Below, piece after piece: positions 9,727 to 19,842 of a DNA stretch of 64,000 nucleotides (position 1 is the first letter of the stretch; every line of letters begins with the position of its first letter). The notes beneath the pieces were generated by a model. The model saw only the letters and a program-made list of their open reading frames with translations, ran no database searches and was not told the DNA's origin. The translations under genes were made by a program, and so were the position numbers. Location of the stretch: NCBI GenBank assembly GCA_037783545.1, contig JBBELK010000297.1:2170001-2234000 (forward strand), written 5' to 3'. Origin of the DNA: Henricia sp. BOLD:AAB3569. Lineage: Eukaryota; Echinodermata; Asteroidea; Spinulosida; Echinasteridae.

Positions 9727-10115
9727 TACTGTGGGTAGCCGTGTTAGTCAAGCAAAACTATGAAGGAAATTAAAGTAGCACTTAAAGACTAACTAAAGTA
9801 ATAACTGCATAAGCTTTCGTAGCAACAACTACTTCATCAGATGCAATGAAGCTACACATGATCATCAACATGGGTATATAATCTAGTGTGGGTGTAGTCA
9901 AGCATGTCCGAACAAAAGGCTGTCCTGAGTCATAACTGGGCATAGTGTGACATGAAACCACGATCCCTATTGAGTCCAGCTTCAATGCAGCCAAGTCTCT
10001 GGATGATCTTTTGTTCCTCTGCTTCTCTGTCCATCCTGGTTTTGAAGCTCTTTTGTTTGAGCACAGCAACTTTCAGGTCAATGAGTGCTACTTTAATTCT
10101 TTAAGTGCTACTTTA
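9727..10115 (-). mobile_element. 3' fragment of a Penelope-like element
   Basis: On the minus strand, reading from about 10075, a frame contains KQKSFKTRMDREAEEQKII followed by GLNRDRGFMSHY. This resembles the C-terminal end of Penelope-like proteins, where a GLNRD...SHY motif is common. It is followed by the hammerhead core at 9804-9847, then TTAGTCTTTAAGTGCTACTT and GACTAACACGGCTACCCACAG, words I know from Penelope-type tails in other animals. The 5' part (reverse transcriptase) is absent. The TTTAAGTGCTACTTTAAT word occurs at both ends (about 9763-9790 and 10085-10120). It lies between two copies of a zinc-finger remnant. Family assignment is from memory. Confidence 0.68.
9804..9847 (-). 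ncRNA. Hammerhead ribozyme core in the Penelope-like fragment
   Basis: Minus strand, 5' to 3': stem I strand AUUGCAU, core CUGAUGA (9840-9834), an extra A, stem II GUAG with loop UUGUUG and CUAC (9832-9819), core GAAA (9818-9815), GC, UU, then AUGCAGU. AUUGCAU and AUGCAGU pair over seven positions with one G-U, placing the predicted cut after CUU (9811/9810). Both catalytic boxes are intact. Stem III is reduced to a G-C step without a loop, so self-cleavage might need a dimer. Minimal hammerheads of this kind are known in Penelope-like retroelements. Activity is not shown by sequence alone. Confidence 0.72.
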
Positions 10116-10129
10116 ATTTCCTTCATATT

Positions 10130-10335
10130 ATTATCATGTGTCTCTTAAAGTGACCATGTGTGGTCTTTCTTTGGAACCCCTTCTTGCAGTAGCTGCACTT
10201 ATGTGGTCGCTATCATCACTCATTTTCCTATAATAATGCATGGTGGGTTCCCATGTGTCTTTTCATATTACTCCCGTCATTGAATGTCTTGGTGCTCCCC
10301 AATACATGTCATCATATGTCTCTTAAAGTGGCCAC
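10130..10335 (-). pseudogene. Zinc-finger debris, copy 2
   Basis: The minus strand over 10160-10205 reads HKCSYCKKGFQ, the first half of a C2H2 finger, then KTTHGHFKRHMM over 10128-10160. The rest (10205-10325) repeats the sequence at 9549-9690. Stops and frameshifts break it. Same family of debris as elsewhere in the window. Confidence 0.6.
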
Positions 10336-10349
10336 ACAGAAATTAGTGG

Positions 10350-10504
10350 CGTCGTATTTCAACTCCAGCCGAGTCTTCTAAAAAGACAATTTACTTAGAC
10401 GAGAAAGTTAATTAGTTGTTGTTTTTTTTTGATTCTTTTTTTTGTTGTCTACTTAATTGCGTCTTTGTTGACCTTTTGGCCTCAGTTTCGCTGAAAAAAA
10501 AAAA
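10350..10504 (+). mobile_element. Poly(A)-tailed retroposed insert with target duplication
   Basis: A 155-bp insert ends in a run of A (from 10494) and is flanked by AAATTAGTGG on both sides (10340-10349 and 10505-10514). The related region at 24275 reads TTAATTAGTGGCCTTATG without the insert. This is the signature of LINE-driven retroposition. The body has two T-rich runs and no frame or recognised RNA family. Confidence 0.72.
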
Positions 10505-10507
10505 AAA

Positions 10508-10990
10508 TTAGTGGCCTTATGTATTCATATTGGCTGGGATTGACAATCATATTATTCGTTGCTAGCAGTAACACATTGAATTCCAATTGGCTTTGTGCCG
10601 TCCACATTTTCTACATACTAGCTGAGACATCTTACGAAGGCTTGATCTGTTGACGTAAATCCTTGATCTTAGGTACATACATGTATAGCACGAAGGCAGG
10701 ACTCTAGCATTTCCTTCTTAAGGCACATCTTACTGGGCCCTGCTTTGCCGTTTTAGTCTTACTCCGTAAGATTAGTGACAACAAATCTCGAGCAACACGC
10801 AGGATGTGGCGTGCACATACTTGATGGCGTTTAATACGCAGTAGCATTTTTCCTACGAAGATCATGGCGTCTGTGAGAGTGGTCAATAACACAGAACGCA
10901 CACTTCATGGCACTGGATGGCCCCCAGTTATGGCAGACCCGCAGGACGTCATCACATACATTACTAGGTCGATCATCAGCTTGGACCTCC
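10508..10990. repeat. Dispersed repeat, copy 1 (also at 24275-24725)
   Basis: From ATTAGTGGCCTTATGTATTC through CCTACGAAGATCATGGCGTC to about 10990, this matches 24275-24725 with scattered differences. The 3' part overlaps the LINE tail, so the repeat may include LINE 3' sequence. Open frames in it on both strands are unsupported. Confidence 0.7.
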
Positions 10991-11171
10991 TCGGGGTATC
11001 TCCTCCAGCCGGGAGTTGGCGGATGGCCTCTCCTAGAGTTGATGGCAATACCCATAGCTTTTTTTGGCTGGGATGTTATCAGCCAGGCGAGCAACGTGAC
11101 CGAAGAAGGTGGTGTGGCGACGTTGGATTAGGTGGTTGATGGTTGGCAACCCTGTTGTGTGGGTGACCTCG

Positions 11172-12419
11172 TTATTGCTGACGAAGTCGAACCACTGAGC
11201 GTTGACTCCTTTGGTGGAATGACTCGAGTCTTCTGAGATCGGATTTCAGAAGGGTCCAGGTTTCTGAGCCATATAGCAGGACAGGAATGACGCAAGCCCT
11301 GTATATGCCCAGTTTGGTGGTGAGTTTCAGGCTCTTTAGCCTCCAGATTCTGCGTAGACTATCCCTGGCGGATGAGGCGAGACCGAGTCGTCTGAGGATG
11401 TCGGGTTCACTGCGCCCAGTGTTGGAGATCTTACTGCCAAGATACACGAAATCCTCCACAAGGTCGACAGACTGGCCGTTTACCATAATGTGGGAGGGAG
11501 TGCTGCAGTCACTTGGTGTCAAGACTTGGATTTTCGTTTTCTGCCAGGGGATGTTGAGACTGAGATTGGCAGCCTCGGTCTGAAAAGACTGGAGTGCGCC
11601 TCTCAGATCTTTGACCTCGTTACAGACAAGAGCGACATCATCAGCGTAGTCCATGTCTGAGAACTTGAACTGGCCGATGGTAATCCCCACGTCTGCGGTT
11701 GCCCTATCGAGTATCCAGTCCATGGCGCGACAGAGGGTGCCAGTGTACAGCCCTGTTTTACGCCAGATCTTGTGAGAAAACTGTCAGAGGTGTTCCTTCC
11801 TTGTCGCACCTTAGCAGTGGTATTGGTGTGGAGATCTTTGATAAGGTTGAGGAGATGGTGGGGAACGCTGATGACTTGAAGGGCTTTCCAGAGTGCTTGT
11901 CTATCGACCAAATCAAAGGCTGCCTTGAGGTTGACATAGGCCACGGAAAAGGGTTGGTTGAACTCGTGGTGCAGCTCGGACAACAGACGGAGGGCGAGAA
12001 TGGCGTCCAGTGTGGAGCGGCCAGCCGTGAATCCGGATTGCTCGGGTCGTCTGTGCTTAACTAGCAAGGGGTTCAACCGGGCTGGGAGGACGTGGGCGAA
12101 AACTTTCCCCGGAACGGATAGAAGCGTGATGGGTCTGTAGCTGCTACATTCAGTGCGGGGGCCCTACCCTTTGTAGAGTGTAACTATGATGCCCTCTTTC
12201 CATTCTGCTGGGGTTTTTCCTGATCGCCATACCTGTAGTAAGAGCCTGTGGAAGACAACTAATCGGGTCGATGGCGCACTTCAAGAGCTCAGGAGGGATG
12301 TGGTCAGGGCCGGCTGCTCTGCCGTTCTTCAGCCTTTTGATGGCTGATTTCACCTCTTCGAGAGTGGGGGCGTCCTCGGAAGTTACCGGGTCTGTTGGAG
12401 GAGCAATGGGAGTATCCAT
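11172..12419 (-). pseudogene. LINE reverse transcriptase fragments
   Basis: Three overlapping minus-strand frames cover one RT. 12419-12150 has KNGRAAGPDHIPPELLK. 12076-11603 has QSGFTAGRSTLDAILALR, a degraded catalytic-Asp region (YVNLKAAFD) and SGVKQGCTLAP. 11723-11172 has the YADDVAL active site and YLGSKIS, ending in LLYGSETWTLLKSD. Frameshifts near 12150 and 11650 separate them. In region A the usual D-x-x-x-A-F-D reads N-L-K-A-A-F-D, a changed catalytic residue. Confidence 0.83.
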
Positions 12420-12952
12420 GTCTGGACACGGTGGAGCTGATGGGTGGCTTAAGGCAGCTTTAAAATGCTCTCTCCATCTTTCTTGAGACTCCTTGTCTGA
12501 TGAGCAGGGCGAAACATTTGGTTTGTTAATGGTTGGGCTGGTACTCCTATCAAATTTTGGGCGGAGCTCTTTGATGACTTTATAGGCGGATTTAAGGTTT
12601 TAGCAGGAGAAGTTGTTGTCGATGCTTTTGGAGAGGTTCTCGAGGTAGACTTCTCTATCTCGCTTAGCCTTGGCTCGGAAGACTCCTTGCAAACGCCTAT
12701 GTTATGCGTGATGGTTGTTCAGTCTGGCTTTCGATTTTTCATCAAGAACCTCGAGGGTTTCCTCAGTGAGCCATGGACGTCGTTTGAGGCGTTTCTTCTA
12801 ACCAATTATTTCGTCGGCTGTTTCACTGATAGTTGAACTACTACAGGACCAGGCAGCTTCCACGTTGTCTGGGAGGTCATCTAGGGCTTGGAACCTGTTT
12901 CGGATTGTGACTGAATATTTTGATGCCAGGGTTTTATCCTTGATGACCTGTT

Positions 12953-13999
12953 TCACATCTTACAAGGGAGTGGGGGCTTCTTGGAATGGAAGCGAGGCAT
13001 GAGTGCTAGTGTTGCGATTAGTAGACGATGATCTGTGTTTGCTGGGGCTTCAGCTCCTCTGTAGACCCTGTAAGATTTTACTATCTTCCGGTTTTGGACA
13101 AGAATGTGATCAAGCTCTTTTCGTGTGTGACCATCATTGGAGATCCAAGTCGCTCTGTGGATGTTGCGGCGCCGGAACCAGCTGCCAGTTATAGAGATGG
13201 TTTGTGAGGCGCAGAAGGAGAGGATTCTTACTGAATTGTCATTAATGGAACCGGGGTTGTAAGGGCCTAGGATGGACTCGAAACCATTCCTTGAACAACC
13301 GGGGGTGGCGTTCATGTCACCGAGGACAACAAGCTCATCGTGGGGAGGGATATCCTCGGTGATGGCGGTGAGTTGGTTATAAAATTGATTCTTGGCGTGG
13401 TCATCAGATGTATTTGTTTGTGCATAGGCTACGATAATGGATAGCTGACCATGGCGATGCTGTAGTCTTACGTAGAGTAGGCGGTCAGAAATCGACTGCC
13501 ATTTAGTGATGGCCTTGTTGAAAGGCGGACAAACGAAGAGGGCTACACCGTTGATCTTTGTAGGACCACCGGAGTGTATGAGTGTGGCCTCTTCGGATTG
13601 ACAAATGCCACTGTCGACTAGTCTGGCTTCAGTGACACCTAGCACGGAGATGTTGTACAGATTCATTGGATGGATAATAGCCGTTTGATATCCATTCCCA
13701 TTAAGGGTTAAGGCGTTCCGGGTTGCAATTCGAAAGAACTTGCGTAGGTCCGTCTTGGGCGTCGTGACATTCGGCCTCATCGGAGAGGCACCTTTCCGAG
13801 TAGGGCTTTGAGTGCCGCTCGTCATTAGTGCAGGGTTCCTGCGGCTTTGGCTGTTGACGCTGAGTGGAGCAGGGGCTTTAACCCTGAGGCTAGTAGTTGT
13901 GTTCATAGAAGATCGGTTGCCCCTGGGTTGCCACAATGGTGGTGGTATGTGGCATAACTCTGCCTCCTTGGGACAGGGGAGACGAGAGCACTCTTCCAC
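12953..13999 (-). pseudogene. LINE endonuclease domain fragment
   Basis: A 348-codon frame. Residues of about 90-330 form an exonuclease-endonuclease-phosphatase fold: IATRNALTL near the start, VTEARL (catalytic Glu), YAQTN, GDMNATPG (Asp and Asn), then the ending NTDHRLL with the catalytic Asp-His. The function would be nicking of target DNA. The N-terminal third is Ser/Pro/Arg-rich like a linker. The frame closes at 12953 (TAAGATG on the plus strand), well before the RT, so the ORF is interrupted. Confidence 0.82.
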
Positions 14000-14267
14000 G
14001 TCAGTCCCTCAGCCGCAAGGCCGAGATTAGCAGGGTTCACCACGAGCAGGTGTGGAAAGGATTTGAATGTGAGAGGCTGTAAGATCCAAGGGCCTACGTC
14101 ATGACTGCCTCATTTTCGTCGGCTAACGCTGACTATGATCCACCCAGTTCGTCAGGTGAGTGACGCATCGCATTCCTCTGTTTGAATTATATGGCTTGAA
14201 TCCCAATGAGGACTGTATTTCTTTGACTGCATAATTTGTTTCCATTCTGCCTTTGACCCATCGTTAG

Positions 14268-14453
14268 ACAACCGACAGTCAACCTCAACTGGAAGACGTC
14301 ATGGCTACGACCGAAACCTTCATGCATGAACACAAGGACCGCCTTGGGCCACAAGAGCAGTACGTACTGCAACGTGGTGTATACGATCTACGATCACACT
14401 TTGATAAGTCCAACCAGAAGGCACAGGACTGGCTCAGACAAATGCAGGATAAG
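14268..14453 (+). CDS. Spectrin-repeat-like coding exon
   Basis: An exon of exactly 186 nt (62 codons, phase 0 at both ends) between TCGTTAG (acceptor, AG at 14266-14267) and GATAAG|GTTGGT. The only open frame has helical, charged residues, including QLEDVMATTETFMHEHKDRL and LRSHFDKSNQKAQDWLRQMQ. A Trp in the second helix with heptad-like spacing is typical of spectrin repeats in dystonin/MACF, nesprin or dystrophin relatives. The other two frames have stops or poor composition. It continues straight into TGA after the donor, supporting an exon end. A second exon of similar character lies at 35301-35409 on the same strand. Which spectrin-family gene it belongs to is unknown. Confidence 0.7.
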
Positions 14454-15194
14454 GTTGGTTGAGAACACTTTGCTAAAGTTTAACTTTTGATTGATTTTGT
14501 GATTTTCTCAAAATGACAAACCTCTATTTTAGCAATTCTGCATCTTTATTTAGGCTGAAAGTAATACAATATATTATCTGCATTTTCAAATCAAATTTTG
14601 ACAAAACAGAATAGCATAAATAGCATGATTAGCTTTGTAATATCAAGGCTGCACTTTCCCTGTTTGTGGGAGATCATAAGTTTCAATTTGAAGCATTTTG
14701 CAGTGTTCTCCAAGTGTATATTAAAGCATGGCGACTCGCCATACTTAATTTTTGACATACACTGTGGGAATTCGCCGCCATGCTTGAAAAAAATCGCCGC
14801 CATCCTTAAAAAGTCACTGCAATGCTACGAAAAATCACTCAGTTTAATAACTGAAGCACAAGTGCATCCGAAATGCCGAAGTTCAAAGCACTATTACGCG
14901 GCCTTATCAACGATGATGCGCCAGCGTGTTTTACAAATCATACGAAAATAACCTGGCAGCTTGATCGGCCGGTGCAGCAGCCGATTTCACGAAACTGACG
15001 CAGTTGCATAAGCCCACTTGCGCAACGTTTTATTGCGTAAGTAGCGGAACAATTTAGCGCCGGCTTAAACTACAACTTGTGCTCTTACCAAGTGGATCTT
15101 GGCAACACTTTGGCGAGACCTATTTGGGTGAAGAAATGAAAGAGGTATTTGGGTCAAGACTGGCAATAAATTAAGCATTTTAAATGTTAGTTAC
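14454..15194. other. Intronic or intergenic stretch
   Basis: No gene. A repeated word, AATCGCCGCCAT, with CATGCTTGAAAAAA and CATCCTTAAAAAG neighbours at 14770-14815, suggests an old tandem duplication. The 117-codon frame at 14598-14951 has no recognisable domain. Confidence 0.4.
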
Positions 15195-15621
15195 ATTGTA
15201 CAATATTTCAAGCAATAATGGGTTTAACATGCTACACCAACAAATTAGTAAAAAGCAGGTTCTCGTGTGAATATTAAAGGGGGCAAAATTATGCTATTTT
15301 AAAAATCATGGTCAGACAATACCAGTACGTCTTCGAGAATATTACATGTACATTTTCAGGCCTCATGATGAACTTACTTTTCCGCCAATCAACACACCCT
15401 TTACATGTGTAACAGATTTTATTGGAAAGTTGTATCGCCGTAAACTGCTGAAATTGGTCTGGGTTCTTCTTCTTGATGTGTTCTGCCTTTATTGAATATA
15501 AAATATACAATATATGTATAAGTGAGCAAGTGTAAGGCTAGGTATGTGCAGGCTTAGACTACTAAATGCAAGCCATCTTGTACATATGTCATAAAAGACA
15601 GCTTAGAACTGGCCGTGGAAA
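15195..15621. repeat. Left flank of the duplicated locus (matches 37195-37605)
   Basis: The segment from TTTCAAGCAATAATGGGTTT to AGAACTGGCCGTGG is repeated almost unchanged at 37195-37605, with only small differences such as a 5-bp indel near 15408. At 37606 the match jumps to sequence equivalent to 18620 or so, meaning about 3 kb is missing in the second locus. No coding sequence. Confidence 0.85.
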
Positions 15622-16113
15622 CATTGCCTAAGTGGAGCAATGTCTAAAATACATGCAAGTACAAACCATACAGAGCTTACAAATAGAAATAAAATAAAAC
15701 TTACTGCTTGTCTGTAGGAAGGTGGTCCCCCTTTTTTTTATTAAACAGATAGTATTGTTTCATCAGATTAGTACTTTTTGTCGGGCTGAATATTCTCCGC
15801 ATAGTTAGATGTTTTCTTAGAGGTATCTGTAATTTAATATACCCAATGCTTCATGAGCATTGCATATTAGATGGGCACAGAAAAAAATGGCACCATGATT
15901 TTGCAATATAGATGCGAAATAAATGAAATCAACTTGCAGGTTCAGTTGAAATATACTTGATTACATTTTTTGCCATGATATTGTCTTACACGGCATTATT
16001 AGTGCAACTCCTGCTGTTTGCCATGTCTAGATTTCAGACATTTCATCACAGTCCTGTTTAAACCAGGGTTCTAGCTCCATGCAGTCAAGAGAAAGGGGCG
16101 TTGGTTGGCCCAA
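15622..16113. other. Non-coding stretch
   Basis: AT-rich, no gene, no strong repeat recognised. Confidence 0.4.
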
Positions 16114-16246
16114 TGGCACAGGCTCGTCAGCAATGCGCGCGCGCGCCAAATGCGTGCCAAGAAATTCGCAGCTCCATGCCTTTGCTATAGAGCTGCGTAT
16201 TTCGTGCACGAATTTGGCGCGCGCGCATTGCTGACGAGCCTGCCCC
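16114..16246. mobile_element. TTAA hairpin MITE, copy 2
   Basis: Inverted repeats GGCACAGGCTCGTCAGCAAT and ATTGCTGACGAGCCTG with GCGCGCGCGCC/GGCGCGCGCGC arms. The TTAA is kept on the right (16247-16250) and mutated on the left. The alternating GC in each arm could adopt Z-DNA or a cruciform. It abuts the composite repeat unit that starts near 16262. Confidence 0.72.
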
Positions 16247-16769
16247 TTAAATTCCAATTGGCAAACCAAAAGAGCAAAGAATAAATTACATGGATAGACA
16301 CATTATACAGTGGATCCAGGGAGGGTGCAATAAACTAAACAAGGGGCCTAGGTATATGGACTGATGAATATTCATGAGGTAATAAAACCACTAATCCTTA
16401 GCCAGGCACACCATGTGTCCTTCAATGGTTCAGGACAATGTAATGCCAAAGCACATGTTTTTACTCTAACTTAAAAGTTAAGATTAAAAGTTAAAAGTAC
16501 ATAAAAACAAGCCAAAAACTATACAAGAGTCGCAGTAAAGTCTAAAATTTCAAGTTTAAATGCAGGGAGAACTTAAATTCAAAATGGTTTTACAACTAAA
16601 AAGCAGAGTAAAGTTGTTATGTTGTTTCAAATTCAAGAAAACTTCTTGTGAATGTCTTGATGTTCGAATGGTTGATGATGACACATCTTTCCCAAATCTT
16701 GATATAGAGTCTCAGTCCCCCTGCCTCGATCTTCTCTCTATAACTACATAAACCTTATGTAAATGACAA

Positions 16770-17137
16770 GTGTCACAAACTCCTTGGTGCAACAGAAGAC
16801 ACAATATACTGGGCCCTAGCTGCTTTGCTACTCGATCCGAACCCATGCAGACTAGATTATGTTTGCAGTCCCTACCTAATTGGCTAATATTTGGACTTAA
16901 TTGTCGTATACCATATACCATACCAGTATGGGTTCTCATGTGTGCCTTAAAGTCGCTATAGTCCGTAGAGCTAATATTTGGACTTAATTGTCGTATACCA
17001 TATACCATACCATACCATACCATACCAGTACGGGTTCTCATGTGTGCCTTAAAGTCGCTAGTCTCAACGAAAGCAACATCATGTCGATTTGGATCTATAC
17101 GGACCTCCTTGAAATCTGGGAAGGAGGCAAAAAACAA
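16770..17137 (-). pseudogene. U1A/U2B''-like RRM2 half exon joined to zinc-finger debris (copy A)
   Basis: The minus-strand frame begins near an acceptor-like CTTCCCAG and reads FKEVRIDPNRHDVAFVE, close to the RRM2 of U1A/U2B'' (family pattern GFKEVRLVPGRHDIAFVE). It then passes without a break into TSDFKAHMRTRTG, a C2H2 helix and linker, and a second DFKAHMRTHTG. The frame continues to CDTCHLHKVYVV and stops near 16712. An 8-bp deletion removes the residues before FKEV. No finger has both Cys and both His. Confidence 0.72.
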
Positions 17138-17589
17138 CTCGTAGATTTAATTCATCGCCATCGGCAAGAATGATAGTCCTTAATTGTGAGCTTCCAAAAT
17201 GCAACACTCTGCAAAAATCGGTCAAGTTTTTGTGGCCTGAAAGGAGCGTGTTCAGAAAAATGAATTTTGTTTTAACCTACATTAATTGTGTAACAATCGT
17301 ATAAAATATCTCCCCAATATACTATCCATGTGAGTAAGACAGGAAGTTTGCAATCGTCAATTTGGATATGTGGAAGCCGAAAGGTTGTTGTAATCACTGC
17401 TTTATATAACTAGATAAATTAGTTTACTAAATTTTGGTGGATTTTTTTACGATATCCTTTGAAATACATGTATATGGATTAAGGGCACAACATTTCAGAA
17501 AACTGAAACGAGAGAACCACAGTGATACCAATTGTATACTTAAAAGGATCAAAGTACAACCATGGGATTATACGATACTATAAACTCAC

Positions 17590-18884
17590 TCGTCACAGAG
17601 TTTCTTCTCCAGTTCTGTCAATGAATTGTAGATCTCTTTGTTGGCTATGCGATGCCAAAGGGGGCGTTGCTCGTAGCTGCTAATGAGTAAACGAGATGCC
17701 TCTCCACCCCGCCGCTTGTTGAACAGAAACAGTCGTGCTAAGGTTATCTCAACCAAAGCAGTCCATGCTTCAGGGGACGGTGACTTTTGAAGAACTGCCT
17801 TTGATCTCTCCAACTCAGCATCCATGTAGCTCCGCAGCTTGACAAGATCAGAAGTCGGGGGAAGTACATCCCCTTTATTGTATTTACGCTTAGCCATCGT
17901 TGCAAGAGCATGCGAAGATATCTTCTCTGACCACTCGTGCTCATGTAGCTGGAGGTACATCTCACACTCCTGGAGAAGGCTACTATTTTTTTTCCCGCAA
18001 AGCTAATCCTTGAAGTATGAGAGCACACTTCTTCAGAGAGTACCCCAGTTTCAGGGAAAGTGAAGGGATGCCAATCTCAGGAATGTCTCCATCAGAACCT
18101 TCGTTCCGTTCACTTATCTTCATAACTGCAGCTACTATCATATCGAAACATTCAGGCTTTAAGTAGTCAGCCAGATACGTGTCATCATCTGCCCCCATGG
18201 ATCGTAAGACCACCAGAAGGCGCCCAAGTTGGCGTAAACGTTGGGAGATGTATTGTGATTTCTGAGGACCCACTTTGTGCAGCAAGCTCTTTCCAAGACC
18301 CTTTATGAGCTTATCACTTTTCACTATCAGTGACACTGAGTCATGAGTCATTTTGGACAGAATATGCTTATTTAGAGAGGCATCTTCTTCAGCAGATGAT
18401 TCCAGAAAAGGCTGCATAAGCATCCGACTTTCTTGTTGGACCTTATGATGCGAGCTGTCATTAGGCAAATCCCCCGGTGCTTTTGGCTGCAGGCAGGATT
18501 TCTTGTGACGCCACAGATCAGAGCGAATGAAAAAACCCAAACAAACGGGGCAGGGTAGGTACTCCGACACTTTGACTTCCTGACCCCTTGGAGGCTTCCT
18601 CACAACAATCAATTCCCCTTTGTTTGTTGAGATGACTCGCATGTTATGGTACAAGTTACCCTGCAAACGCAGCTGCTCAAACGACTTACTTCTTCTGTTT
18701 GTTCCTCTTAATGTTTCCTCTGAAGCCACTGCTTCCTTCACAGCAAATTCTTCTGCATGCTTAGACTTTAAATGCCTTGCAGCTTTTGAAACAAGCTGAC
18801 CACAAAACAGACAGGCCTGTCGTTTTTCATACGAGCGGATGTACCTGTCTTCCTGTTCCTCACTGACATGAACATTGCGCACTC
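17590..18884 (-). pseudogene. C2H2-domain, recombinase-family-like exon (copy A), frameshifted
   Basis: Minus-strand exon between acceptor TTCTTGTTTAG and donor-like GACGA|GTGAGT. The first part has two zinc-knuckle-like motifs: CLFCG followed by HLKSKH, and CPVC followed by RSDLWRHKKSC. It then has a helical region (YISQRLRQLGRLLVVLRSMG) ending at ALREKK and TAG. A run of eight A (17993-17986) shifts the frame. Dropping one A would carry reading into a second segment with ALATMAKRKYN and RGGEASRLL. From memory, proteins with this layout in aquatic animals often end in a tyrosine-recombinase-like domain, which is not present here. Four copies in the window share the frameshift. Confidence 0.62.
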
Positions 18885-19682
18885 CTAAACAAGAAAGAAG
18901 ACAGGAGTGCAAATTTATAACAGTACATTTCCCAATATGAAACGGTTTTCTTGATTATTCTTGATACAATATACATAGACATTTACCAAAGACATTTTCT
19001 TACGAAGATGGCGTCTGTGAACTTAACAAGACATACAATAACTTGTTAGCGGCTATATGTATGTGTAACCGTGGAAAACGACACACTATATGGGGATATC
19101 TTAATACAGGACAATAGAACTCAATAAAAACGACACTGGGGAGGGAGCTAAGGACCAAGTCGCGAACTGTTTTTAAAGAAAGGTTTAATGAATAAAAAAC
19201 CAAAATGAAAAAGACCAAATAATCAACTAAAATTAATAACTGAACTAAAATCTTAAACTTGAAACCAACTTATAACCAACTAACATTTATAAAAAACTTA
19301 TTTGAGAGAAACTAAAAGCCAACACAGTGTAAAGTAAAAAGTATGAACCAGCAGGGGGTACAGACGAGTAGAAATATTCTGGCAGGAATAGCTTCGAAAC
19401 ACAGTTGAGGAGAGAGGATACATTTAGATGTCTTTACTCTTTGCTGCCAGGTCTGTACACTGACCGTGCGACAACAGTCACAGGCCAGTGACCTACACTA
19501 AACCACAAACTAATTTACATAAAAGGGGACACACTACATGAAGGACAAGTTACACAGAAAATGGGACACAGACAAGATAAAACAGAGGGACCATGAACAA
19601 AGTACACAAGGGGAGGAACTCCTATATAAGAAAGGGAGATAATTTATACATAATAAAGGACTATATTTTATCTCTTCGGCAC

Positions 19683-19842
19683 ATCTGCAGCTACCCGAGC
19701 TGTTATGAGGCATTCACACGGAGTAATGTATTACAAAGACACATAAGAATGTATGCAGAATCTGTGATGTGACATTGCCACAGGGCATCAACATAAAAAC
19801 ACACAATAATTAAGCCATACAGGTGAGCGGCCTTAGCTACAT
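19683..19842 (+). pseudogene. Zinc-finger debris (copy A)
   Basis: The plus strand reads CYEAFTRSNVLQRHIR, a finger lacking the first Cys of the usual pair, then CDVTLPQGINIKTH with a stop, and KPYR-like linker remains. The same block recurs at 40710, 46140, 51540 and 58500 within the array. Confidence 0.6.

Larger units (their letters stand above)
10900..14160 (-). mobile_element. Broken non-LTR retrotransposon (APE endonuclease plus RT)
   Basis: Minus-strand LINE about 3.2 kb long. From its 5' side it has an apurinic-type endonuclease (13999-12953), RT thumb/palm segments (12419-11172) and a C-terminal FGHVARLAD-type tail (about 11100-11050). The 5' UTR probably starts near 14160, close before the exon at 14268. 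The frame is broken into at least four pieces, so it is inactive. The YADDVALV motif and the LGSKISNTGRSEPDILRR region are of the kind seen in RTE/I-like LINEs of marine animals. The clade was not determined. Confidence 0.85.
16262..19842. repeat. Composite repeat unit at the first locus (partial)
   Basis: Corresponds to about 42720-46280 of the tandem array: same order of plus-strand leader, U1A/zinc-finger chimera (minus), C2H2-domain exon (minus), the GTAACCGTG sub-repeat, and finger debris at 19683. It lacks the first sub-repeat, the exon-like block and the G-rich block. A LINE replaces the continuation at 19843. The 8-bp GCCTTGAA present at array position 43583 is missing here (near 17110). 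Confidence 0.85.

Noticed and set aside
11287-12064. Plus-strand frames across the LINE
   Set aside because: Shadows of the RT read on the opposite strand.
14080-14154. A coding exon ending at CAG|GTGAGT on the plus strand near 14154
   Set aside because: More likely the reverse complement of the 5' leader of the minus-strand LINE; no coding support beyond the donor-like word.
14598-14951. 117-codon plus-strand frame
   Set aside because: AT-rich composition with internal simple duplications and no recognisable domain; probably chance.
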